Origin: Chloroflexus islandicus
GTDB lineage: Bacteria; Chloroflexota; Chloroflexia; Chloroflexales; Chloroflexaceae
DNA: 64,000 nucleotides
Assembly: GCF_001650695.1 (NCBI RefSeq)
Contig: NZ_LWQS01000038.1
Coordinates: 248,001-312,000, forward strand
Direction of reading: 5' to 3'
The translations under genes were made by a program, and so were the position numbers. The notes beneath the pieces were generated by a model that did not search any database, was not told where the DNA came from, and saw nothing but the letters and a program-made list of their open reading frames with translations. This document shows positions 35,115-43,986 of the stretch, one piece after another; the stretch's first letter is position 1; each line of letters begins with the position of its first letter.

Positions 35115-37220
35115 ATGCTCGACTACTTCCGTTCAGCTACCACGTTGTTCACCCAACCCATCCGGCTGGTGCGTTCCTTCACGCCCGACACATTGCGCGC
35201 CGACTTCCTCGCCGGGTTGACCGTTGGACTCGTGTTGTTACCCCAATCGCTCGCCTTCGCGATTTTAGGCGGATTGCCACCCATTGTCGGTCTATACAGT
35301 GCGTTGACGGCGACAATCGCCGGCGCGCTGTGGGGGTCGTCGAGCCATCTCAACAGCGGCCCAACCAACACCGCCGCCATCATCACCCTCTCGGTACTGG
35401 CGCCTGTGGTCACGGTCGGCAGCGCCGACTTCGTCACGGCGGCTAGTCTGATTGCAGTCATGGCCGGAATCATCCGGTTGATCATGGGGGTGGCACGCTT
35501 GGGCATACTGGTCAACTTTGTCTCTGATGCGGTCTCGGTTGGCTTTACCGCTGGCGCCGGCATTCTCATTCTCTCAAACCAGATCAGTCCCATCTTGCGG
35601 ATCGATCTCCCTCCCGGCGCCGATCTGTTTACCACCATCAGCGAGATCTCCGGCCATCTTGACGCCATCCATTGGCCATCGCTGGCGGTTGGCATGGCGA
35701 CGATTGCGCTGATCGTACTTGTGCCGCGGCTGACACGCAAGATTCCGGCAGTGTTGATCAGCATTGTGGTGGTGTCGCCAGTGGTCTGGTTTCTCGATCT
35801 GAAATCGCAAGGGGTGCGGGTCATGGGGCCAGTGCCGCCGGGTTTCCCGCCGCTCGCCCAACTGCCGATCTTCGATCTCGACCTGATCGCGCACTTACTC
35901 AACGGTGCGCTCGCCTTAGCCATCATTGGGTTGGTTGAAGCAGTAGCAATTGCGCGCGCAATTGCCGGCTACACCGGCCAGCGCATTGATAGCAACCAAG
36001 AGTTCGTCGGCCAAGGCTTGGCGAATATCGTGTCAGGCATGTTTTCCGGCATGCCCTGCTCGAGCTCGTTCAACCGCTCGGCGCTGGCGTTTCAGTCTGG
36101 CGGCAAAACGGCGCTCACGGCAGTAGTTTCAGGCATCACGGTGTTTCTCGCCACCACGGTGCTGGGGCCATTGTTGGCCGAAGTGCCGCGGGCCGCGCTG
36201 GCCGGCGCATTGGCTGTAACCGCGTGGAGCATGGTTGACCGGCGCAATATGGCGCGGATCTGGCGCGGCTCGCGTAGTGAGGGGGTGATTATGGTGATCA
36301 CGCTGGTGCTCACCCTCACCTTGCCGCTGCAATTCGCCATCTTGATCGGCGTGTTGATGTCGCTCGGCTATTACCTGCTGCGCACCGCGACCCCCCGCGT
36401 CGAGGCGGTCGTGCCCGATGCCGGCTTCCGCCACTGGGAGAGCGCCCAAGGCCAGCCAATGTGCCCCCAGTTGCTGGTCATCGATCTGCAAGGCGACCTC
36501 TACTTCGGCGCCGTCAACCACGTCGAAGAACACCTCCTGCGCCTGCTTGACCGCCAGCCGGGTGTGCGGTTTATGCTCTTGCGCATGCACAGCGTCAACC
36601 AGTGCGATGTCAGCGGCATTCGCGCCCTCGAAACCATCCGCCGCGCTTTGCGCGTGCGCGGTGGCGACCTCTACTTCGTGCGCGTGCGGGCCAGCGTGAT
36701 GTACCGGATGCAGATCAGCGGCTTCTATGAGCAACTCGGCCCCGAACGCTTCCTCGATGAAGACAAGGCGATCGAATTTCTCTTTCACCGTGTGCTCGAC
36801 CCCGCCGTCTGCATCTACGAATGCGACCGCCGCGTCTTCCGCGAATGCCAAGAGCTGCCCAAACAGGCGCTGCCAGACCACTTGACTATCCCGCTGCTCG
36901 ACGGCAAGCTACCGGCCCAGATCAATGCTCGCGCCTTGTGGGAAGCGTTACACGAACCACAACCACCCACCGTCATCGATGTGCGCGAACCGCGCGAATT
37001 CCAGCGCGGCCACATTCCGGGTGCGCGCAACATCCCGCTCTCACGGCTGATCAGCGAGCGCGACGCCGTGCCGGCGGGGCCGATCGTGCTAGTCTGCCGC
37101 AGCGGGAGGCGCAGTATGAGAGCAGCGGCGTTGCTGGCCGGACGCACCCCGCCGCCGCAGGTGCTGGAGGGTGGTATGCTGGCGTGGGAAGCGGCCAATC
37201 TGCTTGAAGCGGTGGAGTAA
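35115..37220 (+). CDS. SulP-family anion transporter with STAS and rhodanese domains, copy 1
   Basis: The 701-residue protein is a SulP transporter (about residues 1-420; RADFLAGLTVGLVLLPQSLAFA, SHLNSGPTNTAAIITLS, GMFSGMPCSSSFNRSAL). A STAS domain (about 440-560; NQCDVSGIRALETI) and a C-terminal rhodanese domain (about 606-700) follow. The rhodanese active Cys661 is in VCRSGRRSMRA. SulP proteins move sulfate, bicarbonate or other anions across the inner membrane. The attached sulfurtransferase domain suggests sulfur-oxyanion transport linked to sulfane sulfur, but this is not proven. A near-identical C-terminal half is found in copy 2 (37731). Confidence 0.92.
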   Translation: MLDYFRSATTLFTQPIRLVRSFTPDTLRADFLAGLTVGLVLLPQSLAFAILGGLPPIVGLYSALTATIAGALWGSSSHLNSGPTNTAAIITLSVLAPVVTVGSADFVTAASLIAVMAGIIRLIMGVARLGILVNFVSDAVSVGFTAGAGILILSNQISPILRIDLPPGADLFTTISEISGHLDAIHWPSLAVGMATIALIVLVPRLTRKIPAVLISIVVVSPVVWFLDLKSQGVRVMGPVPPGFPPLAQLPIFDLDLIAHLLNGALALAIIGLVEAVAIARAIAGYTGQRIDSNQEFVGQGLANIVSGMFSGMPCSSSFNRSALAFQSGGKTALTAVVSGITVFLATTVLGPLLAEVPRAALAGALAVTAWSMVDRRNMARIWRGSRSEGVIMVITLVLTLTLPLQFAILIGVLMSLGYYLLRTATPRVEAVVPDAGFRHWESAQGQPMCPQLLVIDLQGDLYFGAVNHVEEHLLRLLDRQPGVRFMLLRMHSVNQCDVSGIRALETIRRALRVRGGDLYFVRVRASVMYRMQISGFYEQLGPERFLDEDKAIEFLFHRVLDPAVCIYECDRRVFRECQELPKQALPDHLTIPLLDGKLPAQINARALWEALHEPQPPTVIDVREPREFQRGHIPGARNIPLSRLISERDAVPAGPIVLVCRSGRRSMRAAALLAGRTPPPQVLEGGMLAWEAANLLEAVE

Positions 37221-37354
37221 CGAAGAGACCATTGATAACGTGAGAGGGGGGATTGGCGCGGACGGACTAAAACCCGGTCTTCGCAATGCCAGAGCGGTGC
37301 AACATCGTGACGAAAATCGCGGTATGATAATAACCATATTCACAAGCAGTTCCT

Positions 37355-37730
37355 GATCACGATGGGATCAGCGGGCCAGCGGCCCGCGCCCCGGACAACG
37401 ACGCTATGCTTGACAATATCTGTGATGAAATCTGCGGGCCAGCGGCCCGCGCCCCGGACAACGACGCTATGCTTGACGATATCCGTGATGAAATCTGCGG
37501 GCCAGCGACCCGCGCCCCGGACAACGACGCTATGCTTGACGATATCTGTGATGAAATCTGCGGACCAGCGGCCCGCGCCCCGGACAACGACGCTATGCTT
37601 GACGATATCCGTGATGAAATCTGCGGGCCAGCGGCCCGCGCCCCTGAGGCGTAGGATTGCCGGATGCATCATTGGCGCCCAATCACGATGGGATCAGCGG
37701 GCCAGCGGCCCGCGCCCGGACAACGACGCT
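37355..37730 (+). repeat. 63-bp tandem array carrying copies of the SulP-2 start region
   Basis: Four units of exactly 63 bp (ATGCTTGAC at 37406, 37469, 37532 and 37595) each contain GCGGGCCAGCGGCCCGCGCC, CCGGACAACGACGCT and ATGCTTGACxATATC. The same CGGACAACGACGCT-ATGCTTGAC sequence forms the real start of the next gene at 37731. The flank ATCACGATGGGATCAGCGG occurs both before the array and at 37681. As 63 is a multiple of three, the units stay open and form an 82-codon frame (37406-37654) of repeats MLDDIRDEICGPAARAPDNDA-like, 20 residues plus one. Confidence 0.85.
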
Positions 37731-39842
37731 ATGCTTGACTACATACGTTCGGTTGCCACCCTCTTCATGCAGCCAATCCGGTTGGTGCGCACCTACCCAC
37801 TCGAAGCGCTGCGCGCCGATCTGTTCGCCGGCCTGACCGTCGGGTTGGTGTTGTTGCCGCAAGGGTTAGCCTTCGCCATTCTGGCCGGATTACCGCCGAT
37901 CGTCGGCCTGTATAGCGCGATGACGGCCACCATTGTCGGCGCGTTATGGGGATCGTCATCGCACCTCAACAGCGGCCCATCCACCACCGGCGCGATTTTG
38001 ACCCTCTCGGTCTTGTTGCCGGTTGCCCAGATCGGTAGCGATGAGTTTGTGCTGGCGGCAAGCATGATCGCCATTATGGCCGGGATCATCCGGTTACTGA
38101 TGGGCATTGCCCGGCTGGGCATGCTGGTCACGTTTATCTCTGATGCGGTGGCTATCGGTTTTACTGCGGGATCCGGTCTGCTGATTTTATTCAATCAGGT
38201 GGGACCGATCGTGCGGATCACCATCCCGCCCGGTGCGGGCATTCCGGCGATTATTGCTGAGACCTTCGCCCAACTGACCGCCATTCATTGGCCGTCATTG
38301 GCGGCCGGCGCAACGACGATTGCGCTGATCTACCTGATCCCGCGGATCACCCGCAAACTACCGGCTGCACTCTTGAGCATGGCGATTGTCACTCTTGCGA
38401 CGGCGCTCTTGGGTGCAGAACAATACGGTATCCGGCTGATGGGTGACATCCCGCCGGGTTTTCCGCCCCTTGCCAACCTCCCCATCTTCGATCTCAACTT
38501 GATCGGCCAGCTCGCTAACGGCGCGCTGGCCTTGGCCATTATCGGTCTGGTCGAAGCGATAGCCATCGGGCGCGCGATTGCCGGCTACACCGGCCAGCGC
38601 ATTGACAGCAACCAAGAGTTTGTCGGGCAGGGGTTAGCGAACATCATCTCCGGAACCTTCTCCGGCATGCCCTGCTCTGGCTCGTTCAACCGCTCGGCGC
38701 TGGCGTATCAGGCCGGCGGCAAGACGGCTCTCACCGCTGTTATTTCAGGGGTAACGGTGTTGCTGGGAACGGCGGTTCTGAGCGATGTGCTCGAGATGAT
38801 CCCCCGTCCGGCGATTGCTGGCACGCTCATGGTCGCCTCCTTGGGGATGATCGATCACCGCGGCATGGTACGGATTTGGCGCGGCTCGCGCGGCGAAGCG
38901 GTGATTATGGTGGTCACGCTGGCGCTGACCCTCACCTTGCCGCTGCAATTCGCCATCTTGATCGGCGTGTTGATGTCGCTTGGCTATTACCTGCTGCGCA
39001 CGGCAATGCCACGGGTGGAAGCCGTAACACCCGATGAAGGCTTTCGCCATTGGGAAAGCGCCCAAGGCCGCCCGATGTGCCCCCAGTTGCTCGTGGTCGA
39101 TCTGCAAGGCGACCTCTACTTCGGCGCGGTCAACCACGTCGAAGAACACCTTCTGCGCTTGCTCGACCGCCACCGCAGCGCACGATTTATGCTCTTGCGC
39201 ATGCACAGCGTCAATCAGTGTGATGTCAGCGGTCTGCGCGCGCTCGAAACTATCCGCCGCGTCTTGCGCGTGCGCGGCGGCGACCTCTACTTCGTGCGCG
39301 TGCGGGCCAGCGTGATGTACCGGATGCAGATCAGCGGCTTCTACGAGCAGCTCGGCCCCGAACGCTTCCTCGATGAAGACAAGGCGATCGAATTTCTCTT
39401 CCACCGTGTGCTTGACCCCGCCGTCTGCATCTACGAATGCGACCGCCGCGTCTTCCGTGAGTGCCAAGAGCTACCCAAACAGACGCTGCCGGGTCACTTG
39501 ACCATCCCGCTGCTCGACGGCAAGCCGCCGGCCCAGATTGCCCCCCGCGCTTTGTGGGAAGCGTTGCATAGCCCACAGCCGCCCGTGATCATCGATGTGC
39601 GCGAACCGCGCGAATTCCAGCGCGGCCACATTCCCGGCGCGCGCAACATCCCGCTCTCGCGGCTGATCAGCGAGCGCGACGCCGTACCGGCAGGGCCGAT
39701 CGTGCTAGTCTGCCGCAGCGGGAGGCGGAGTATGCGAGCGGCAGCATTGCTAGCCGGACGCACTCCGCCGCCGCAGGTGCTGAAAGGTGGCATGTTAGCG
39801 TGGGAAGCGGCCAATTTGCTTGAGGCCGTCGAGCAATTTTGA
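37731..39842 (+). CDS. SulP-family anion transporter with STAS and rhodanese domains, copy 2
   Basis: The 703-residue protein has the same three-part layout as copy 1, with the rhodanese Cys also at 661. Over the membrane part (RADLFAGLTVGLVLLPQGLA, SHLNSGPSTTGAILTLS) the two differ at many positions, whereas the STAS-rhodanese half is almost identical. The ATG at 37731 is chosen by alignment to copy 1; a longer frame from 37362 only translates the 63-bp array. A Cys and Ser in copy 1 (CSSSFNRS) read CSGSFNRS here. It ends next to the glpX-like gene. Confidence 0.92.
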   Translation: MLDYIRSVATLFMQPIRLVRTYPLEALRADLFAGLTVGLVLLPQGLAFAILAGLPPIVGLYSAMTATIVGALWGSSSHLNSGPSTTGAILTLSVLLPVAQIGSDEFVLAASMIAIMAGIIRLLMGIARLGMLVTFISDAVAIGFTAGSGLLILFNQVGPIVRITIPPGAGIPAIIAETFAQLTAIHWPSLAAGATTIALIYLIPRITRKLPAALLSMAIVTLATALLGAEQYGIRLMGDIPPGFPPLANLPIFDLNLIGQLANGALALAIIGLVEAIAIGRAIAGYTGQRIDSNQEFVGQGLANIISGTFSGMPCSGSFNRSALAYQAGGKTALTAVISGVTVLLGTAVLSDVLEMIPRPAIAGTLMVASLGMIDHRGMVRIWRGSRGEAVIMVVTLALTLTLPLQFAILIGVLMSLGYYLLRTAMPRVEAVTPDEGFRHWESAQGRPMCPQLLVVDLQGDLYFGAVNHVEEHLLRLLDRHRSARFMLLRMHSVNQCDVSGLRALETIRRVLRVRGGDLYFVRVRASVMYRMQISGFYEQLGPERFLDEDKAIEFLFHRVLDPAVCIYECDRRVFRECQELPKQTLPGHLTIPLLDGKPPAQIAPRALWEALHSPQPPVIIDVREPREFQRGHIPGARNIPLSRLISERDAVPAGPIVLVCRSGRRSMRAAALLAGRTPPPQVLKGGMLAWEAANLLEAVEQF

Positions 39843-39883
39843 TCGACATTAGACAGTCGCTACCGGAAATGGCAGAGGACACG

Positions 39884-40867
39884 ATGATGGACATCCCCTT
39901 ATCACAACGGCTCGGCCCCAACACTGGCCTTGATCTGGTGCGCGCCACCGAAGCAGCGGCGATTGCCGCGGCCCGGCTGATGGGGCGCGGCGAAATCGAA
40001 GAGGCGGATCGGGCGGCGGCCACCGCAATGGCCGCGGCGCTGGCCAACCTCGAACTTGATGGCCGGCTGGCGATGGGTGAAGAGGTGCGAGCGATGGCCA
40101 GCACGCCGCTGCCCGGCGGCACACAGGTTGGCACCGGCAATGGGCCGCCGGCGGATTTGATCGTGGATCCAGTTGATGGCCGGCGCCAGTTAGCGCAAGG
40201 ACGCGCCGGAGCGGTCTCATTTGCCGCAGTAACGAACCGCGGCGCATTGTGGGCGCCGCATCCAGCCGCATATATGGAAAAGATCATTGTCGGGCCTGAG
40301 ATTGCGCCCTATCTGGTGCCGGAATGCCTCGATGCGCCGGCAGGTTGGACGCTGGCGCTCGTGGCGCGCGCTACCCGGCGCACGGTGCGCGATCTGGTCG
40401 TCTTTGTGCTTGATCGGCCTCGCCATGCCCACCTGATCGAAGAGATCCGGTCGGCTGGCGCACGGGTCATGCTGGCCGATGATGGCGACATCTACGGCGC
40501 CCTGCTCGCAACTATGCCCGGCACCAATGTCGATCTCCTGATGGGGATTGGCGGCGCGCCAGAGGGGGTGCTGGCGGCGTGTGCGATTAAATCGCTCGGT
40601 GGAGCGATGCTGGCTCGCCTCGCCCCACAGAGCGAAGCTGAGCGCGAGGCGATTACCCGCGCCGGTCTTGACACCAAACGCATCTTGACCTGCGACGATA
40701 TTGTCAGCAGCAACCAGATCTTTTTTGTCGCCACCGGCATCACCGACAGCATCTTGTTGCGCGGGGTGCGCTTGGCCGGCGATCGAGCCGAGACTAACTC
40801 GCTGATTCTGCGCTGCGAAACCCGCACCCGCCGCTTGATCTTCGCCGAGCATTTGTTGACGGGGTAA
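39884..40867 (+). CDS. Divergent GlpX-like (class II fructose-1,6-bisphosphatase family) protein
   Basis: The 327-residue protein aligns with GlpX: AEAAAIAAARLMGRGEIEEAD-like N-terminus, YMEKIIVGPE, DGDIYGALLATMPG, GIGGAPEGVLAA and ATGITDSILLRGV. The metal residues D42, E66 and D95 can be placed, but the family DEAPML block is missing, VDPIEGT reads VDPVDGR, and the catalytic Thr is Arg. It may have reduced or changed activity, such as on another sugar bisphosphate. The ATG at 39884 (GCAGAGGA upstream) is preferred; a TTG at 39839 overlapping the SulP stop would add 15 residues. Confidence 0.85.
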   Translation: MMDIPLSQRLGPNTGLDLVRATEAAAIAAARLMGRGEIEEADRAAATAMAAALANLELDGRLAMGEEVRAMASTPLPGGTQVGTGNGPPADLIVDPVDGRRQLAQGRAGAVSFAAVTNRGALWAPHPAAYMEKIIVGPEIAPYLVPECLDAPAGWTLALVARATRRTVRDLVVFVLDRPRHAHLIEEIRSAGARVMLADDGDIYGALLATMPGTNVDLLMGIGGAPEGVLAACAIKSLGGAMLARLAPQSEAEREAITRAGLDTKRILTCDDIVSSNQIFFVATGITDSILLRGVRLAGDRAETNSLILRCETRTRRLIFAEHLLTG

Positions 40868-41118
40868 AGAGAGCACAGCAGTTGCCGGCCCAGCGATGGC
40901 GAGACACAATGCGCACCCTTCGCCGACTACAGCGCGATAGATGTACGCTTATCCTATCTGCGGGAGAAGGGAGACTTATGTGTCCTGATGACCAACCCGA
41001 ACGATCCAACCGAGAGGTTCGCTGAGCAACGCTACTCGTGAGACAGGCCATTGGGCGCGAAGAGCATTCCAAGCCGGTATGATTCAATGCTGCCGGCCCC
41101 TTCCGGCGCGAGACCGAT

Positions 41119-41147
41119 TTGCATAATTGCCGAGATTGTGCTATAAT
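41119..41147 (+). promoter_or_regulatory. Sigma70-type promoter of tRNA-Arg
   Basis: TTGCAT (41119-41124) and TATAAT (41142-41147) are separated by exactly 17 bp and followed by CCGGGGG, 20 bp before the tRNA. Confidence 0.8.
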
Positions 41148-41166
41148 CCGGGGGTGAAATGAATAC

Positions 41167-41243
41167 GACCCCGTAGCTCAGTGGATTAGAGCGTTTCCCT
41201 GCGGAGGAAAAGGTCGCGCGTTCGAGTCGCGCCGGGGTCGCCA
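41167..41243 (+). tRNA. tRNA-Arg (anticodon GCG)
   Basis: The full cloverleaf can be drawn. The acceptor stem GACCCCG/CGGGGTC is perfect, the D stem is GCTC/GAGC, the anticodon stem TTTCC/GGAAA, the loop CTGCGGA with anticodon GCG at 41201-41203, and the T stem GCGCG/CGCGC with loop TTCGAGT. The discriminator is G and CCA is encoded. It reads Arg codon CGC. Bacteria normally use an ACG (inosine) tRNA for this box, so the GCG anticodon is notable. Confidence 0.93.
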
Positions 41244-41847
41244 GCCAGCCCGCCGAGATGGCGGGTTTTATGTTGGCCGCATTCAACCCTCACTCCCCGC
41301 CTGTCATTGCGCGGGGGCGCAGCCCCCGAAGCAATCTCCCCCTTCAACGGCAACGGTGCGATCAGGCATTAGCTCTCGCTGAAGCGGGGGATTGCTTCGG
41401 TCGGGCGGCCCCGCTACGCTGGGGGCCGCCACTCCCTCGCAATGACAACCGAACACACCGCCGCGTCCGCATTATGACATCAGCACACATTGAGGGGCGC
41501 GGACAGAACATGTGGTCGGTCAAAGCCGTTGATCGCTATGCAGTGCCTCGAAGCCCGGCTCTACACTCCCCTCTCCCGCGCCAGTGGGAGAGGGGCTGGG
41601 GGTGAGGGTGAAATAGCCTATCTCAAAGCTATCAACCGCCTTCACGCTTATAGGTTCTGTCTGCCCTTGAACCCCGCTGGGGGAGGGGCGCTGGGTTCCT
41701 TCCTTCCCCGCCGGGGGAGGGCCGGGAAGCGGATTATGATTGCCCCCACCCCAACCCCTCCCCCGCTGGGGGAGGGGCACTGGGTTCCTTTCTTCCTCAG
41801 CGGGGGAGGGGCAAAGGGTGGGGGCATTTTTCCCGCAAAGGACGATG
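41244..41847. repeat. Dispersed repeats, no gene
   Basis: The stretch holds CATTGCG/GAAGCAATC units (41303-41455, including GGGGCGCAGCCCCC and GCCCCGCTACGCTGGGGGCC palindromes), a CCCCTCTCCCGC/CCAGTGGGAGAGGGG composite unit (41560-41620) and four CCCCTCCCCCGCTGGGGGAGGGG-like units (41670-41820). No coding region is supported. Confidence 0.65.
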
Positions 41848-42390
41848 CTATCCCTCCGGCAACAACACCCCCTCAAGCGCCAACAAGGCCCGTTTACGCT
41901 CGATGCCCCAGCGAAAGCCGTGCAGCTTGCCGTCAGCGCCGAGGGCGCGGTGACAGGGCACTACGATCGCCAGCGGATTAGTTGCGCAGGCCCGGCCCAC
42001 GGCCCGCGCCGCCGTCACCGGCAGGCCGAGGTCGCGGGCCAGTTGGCCATAGGTGCGGGTGCTGCCGCGCGGGATGGCTTGCAGCGCCTGCCATACCCGC
42101 TGTTGGAAGGGCGTGCCGTGCAGATCGAGCGGCAACGGCGGCAGATCGGCTTCGTTGCGCAGATAGGCCGCGATCGCCGCGGCTGCCGCACCGGGCGCAG
42201 CGCCAGCACTGATTGGCGCTGCCGGATATTCGGCGCGGAGCGCGGCGAGCAGGGTGGCGTCGTCGTCGCCGAGGTAGACGGCGCAGAGGCCGGCGGCGGT
42301 GGCGGCGACCAGCACCCGGCCTAGCGGGCTAGCGGCGAAGGCGACGGTGATAGGGTTATTCGTGATCACGGCGCGCTCAAGGCGAGGCAT
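41848..42390 (-). CDS. ogt: Methylated-DNA--protein-cysteine methyltransferase
   Basis: The protein takes alkyl groups from O6-alkylguanine onto its own Cys. At 180 residues it has the normal length. The helix-turn-helix region is TYGQLARDLGLPVTAARAVGRA, followed by the active-site motif IVVPCHRAL and HGFRWGIERKRALL. The start at 42390 lies 10 bp after the trpE stop, so it is probably read from the trpE transcript. That ATG is inside an 18-bp palindrome (42381-42398); a GTG eight codons later is an alternative start. Confidence 0.93.
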   Translation of the reverse strand: MPRLERAVITNNPITVAFAASPLGRVLVAATAAGLCAVYLGDDDATLLAALRAEYPAAPISAGAAPGAAAAAIAAYLRNEADLPPLPLDLHGTPFQQRVWQALQAIPRGSTRTYGQLARDLGLPVTAARAVGRACATNPLAIVVPCHRALGADGKLHGFRWGIERKRALLALEGVLLPEG

Positions 42391-42400
42391 GCCTCGCCTG

Positions 42401-43921
42401 CTAGGATGATGGGCTACCAGCTTGCAATTCTTCCGCCAGATCGATCGCGCGCAACGACGCCGCCGCTTTGTTGCAACTCTCGTTGAATTCGTATTCGGGC
42501 GTGCTATCGGCGACCACGCCGGCGGCGGCTTGGGCATAGGCAACGCCATCTTTGACGATCAACGTGCGCAAGGCGATGCAGGTGTCAAGGTCGCCGTTGA
42601 AGCCGAGGTGGCCGACCGCGCCGGCATAGACGCCGCGCTGCTCGCCTTCGAGTTCGGCGATGATCTCCATCGAGCGAATCTTGGGCGCGCCGGTGACGGT
42701 GCCGGCGGGGAAGCAGGCGCGCAAGGCGTCGATCGGCTTCAGATCGGCGCGTAATCTGCCGGTGACCTCTGACACAATATGTTGCACGTGGCTATACTTC
42801 TCAATGGTCATAAAGACCGGCACCTGCACCGTGCCGGGTTCGCTGATCCGGCCCAGATCGTTCCGGCCCAAATCCACCAGCATCAGATGCTCGGCGCGCT
42901 CTTTTTCGTCAGCCAGCAGCTCGGCGGCCAGCCGCTCGTCTTCGGCGGCATCACGCCCGCGCCAGCGCGTGCCGGCAATCGGGCGGGTCGTGACCTTGCC
43001 ATCGCGCACCTGCACCAGCATTTCGGGGGACGCGCCGACTAGATCGCCTTCGCCGGTGCGAATGTAAAACATATACGGCGACGGGTTGATTGTGCGCAGG
43101 GCGCGATAGATGGTGAAGCTGTCGGCGCTGGTGGCCTTGCTGAAGCGTTGGGAAATCTGCACTTGAAAGATGTCGCCGGCCATGATGTACTCTTTGGCCC
43201 GCAACACTGCCGCCTTAAACTCGGCTTCGGTACGGTTCGAGACCGCCGGATTCGGCACGACGCGCGCCGGCGTATTGTGCGGCTCGTAGTTGCGCAGGCT
43301 GAAGCCGATGGTCGGCGGCAGCGGCTTTTGCAGCCGGGCAATCAACGTCTCGATCCGGTGGACGGCGCGCTGATACTCGGCGGCCAGATCTTCGACATCG
43401 AGATGGACGTGCGAGATGACGATGATTTTGTGGCGGACGTGGTCGAAGGCGAGCAGCGTATCGACAAACATCCACCAGCTATCGGGCATGTCGTAGGGGC
43501 GCACTGGCGGCACCGGCAGCCGCTCGAAGTAGCGGGCCGATTCGTAGTTGAGATAGCCGACCGCGCCGCCGACGAAGATCGGCAGGTTGGGCAGGCGGAT
43601 CGGGCGGTAGGCGTTGAGGTAGCTCTCAAGCACGATCAGCGGATCGGTGTACGAGAGAGTCTGCTTGTAGCCGCCATGGGTCGCCTGCGCCACGCCGTCG
43701 TGCATGCGCAGCACCATATAGGGATCGCTGCCGATGAACGAATAGCGCCCCACATTCTGCCCGCCGGTCACGCTTTCCAACAGAAAGCCGAGACCGTTCT
43801 GCGCAATCTTGAGATAGGCCGATACCGGCGTTTCCAGATCGGCCATAATCTCGCGGTAGATCGGGCAGAGGTTGCCCTGCCGGCGCAAGTCGTACATCTG
43901 GTCAAGGGTTGGGTAATACAT
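42401..43921 (-). CDS. trpE: Anthranilate synthase component I
   Basis: TrpE makes anthranilate from chorismate, with the amide nitrogen supplied by TrpG. The 506-residue protein has the N-terminal tryptophan-feedback motif FLLESVTGGQNVGRYSFIG. The chorismate-binding half carries FQVQISQRFS, PSPYMFYIR, TRPIAGTRWRG, HLMLVDLGRNDLGR and ACFPAGTVTGAPKIRSMEII. The length is normal. Feedback inhibition by Trp is therefore expected. It precedes ogt and follows trpS on the same strand. No trpG is in the window. Confidence 0.96.
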   Translation of the reverse strand: MYYPTLDQMYDLRRQGNLCPIYREIMADLETPVSAYLKIAQNGLGFLLESVTGGQNVGRYSFIGSDPYMVLRMHDGVAQATHGGYKQTLSYTDPLIVLESYLNAYRPIRLPNLPIFVGGAVGYLNYESARYFERLPVPPVRPYDMPDSWWMFVDTLLAFDHVRHKIIVISHVHLDVEDLAAEYQRAVHRIETLIARLQKPLPPTIGFSLRNYEPHNTPARVVPNPAVSNRTEAEFKAAVLRAKEYIMAGDIFQVQISQRFSKATSADSFTIYRALRTINPSPYMFYIRTGEGDLVGASPEMLVQVRDGKVTTRPIAGTRWRGRDAAEDERLAAELLADEKERAEHLMLVDLGRNDLGRISEPGTVQVPVFMTIEKYSHVQHIVSEVTGRLRADLKPIDALRACFPAGTVTGAPKIRSMEIIAELEGEQRGVYAGAVGHLGFNGDLDTCIALRTLIVKDGVAYAQAAAGVVADSTPEYEFNESCNKAAASLRAIDLAEELQAGSPSS

Positions 43922-43986
43922 GTCGATATCCTTAATATCCTAACGCTTCCGTAACGGCGCACCACTGCGCGCCGCCACCGGCGGGA

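Noticed and set aside
37355-37650. CRISPR array
   Set aside because: The 63-bp units are identical throughout with no variable spacers and no cas genes nearby.
37362-37730. N-terminal extension of the second SulP protein
   Set aside because: It is only a translation of the 63-bp array in a different frame from the repeated ATG; alignment with copy 1 starts at 37731.
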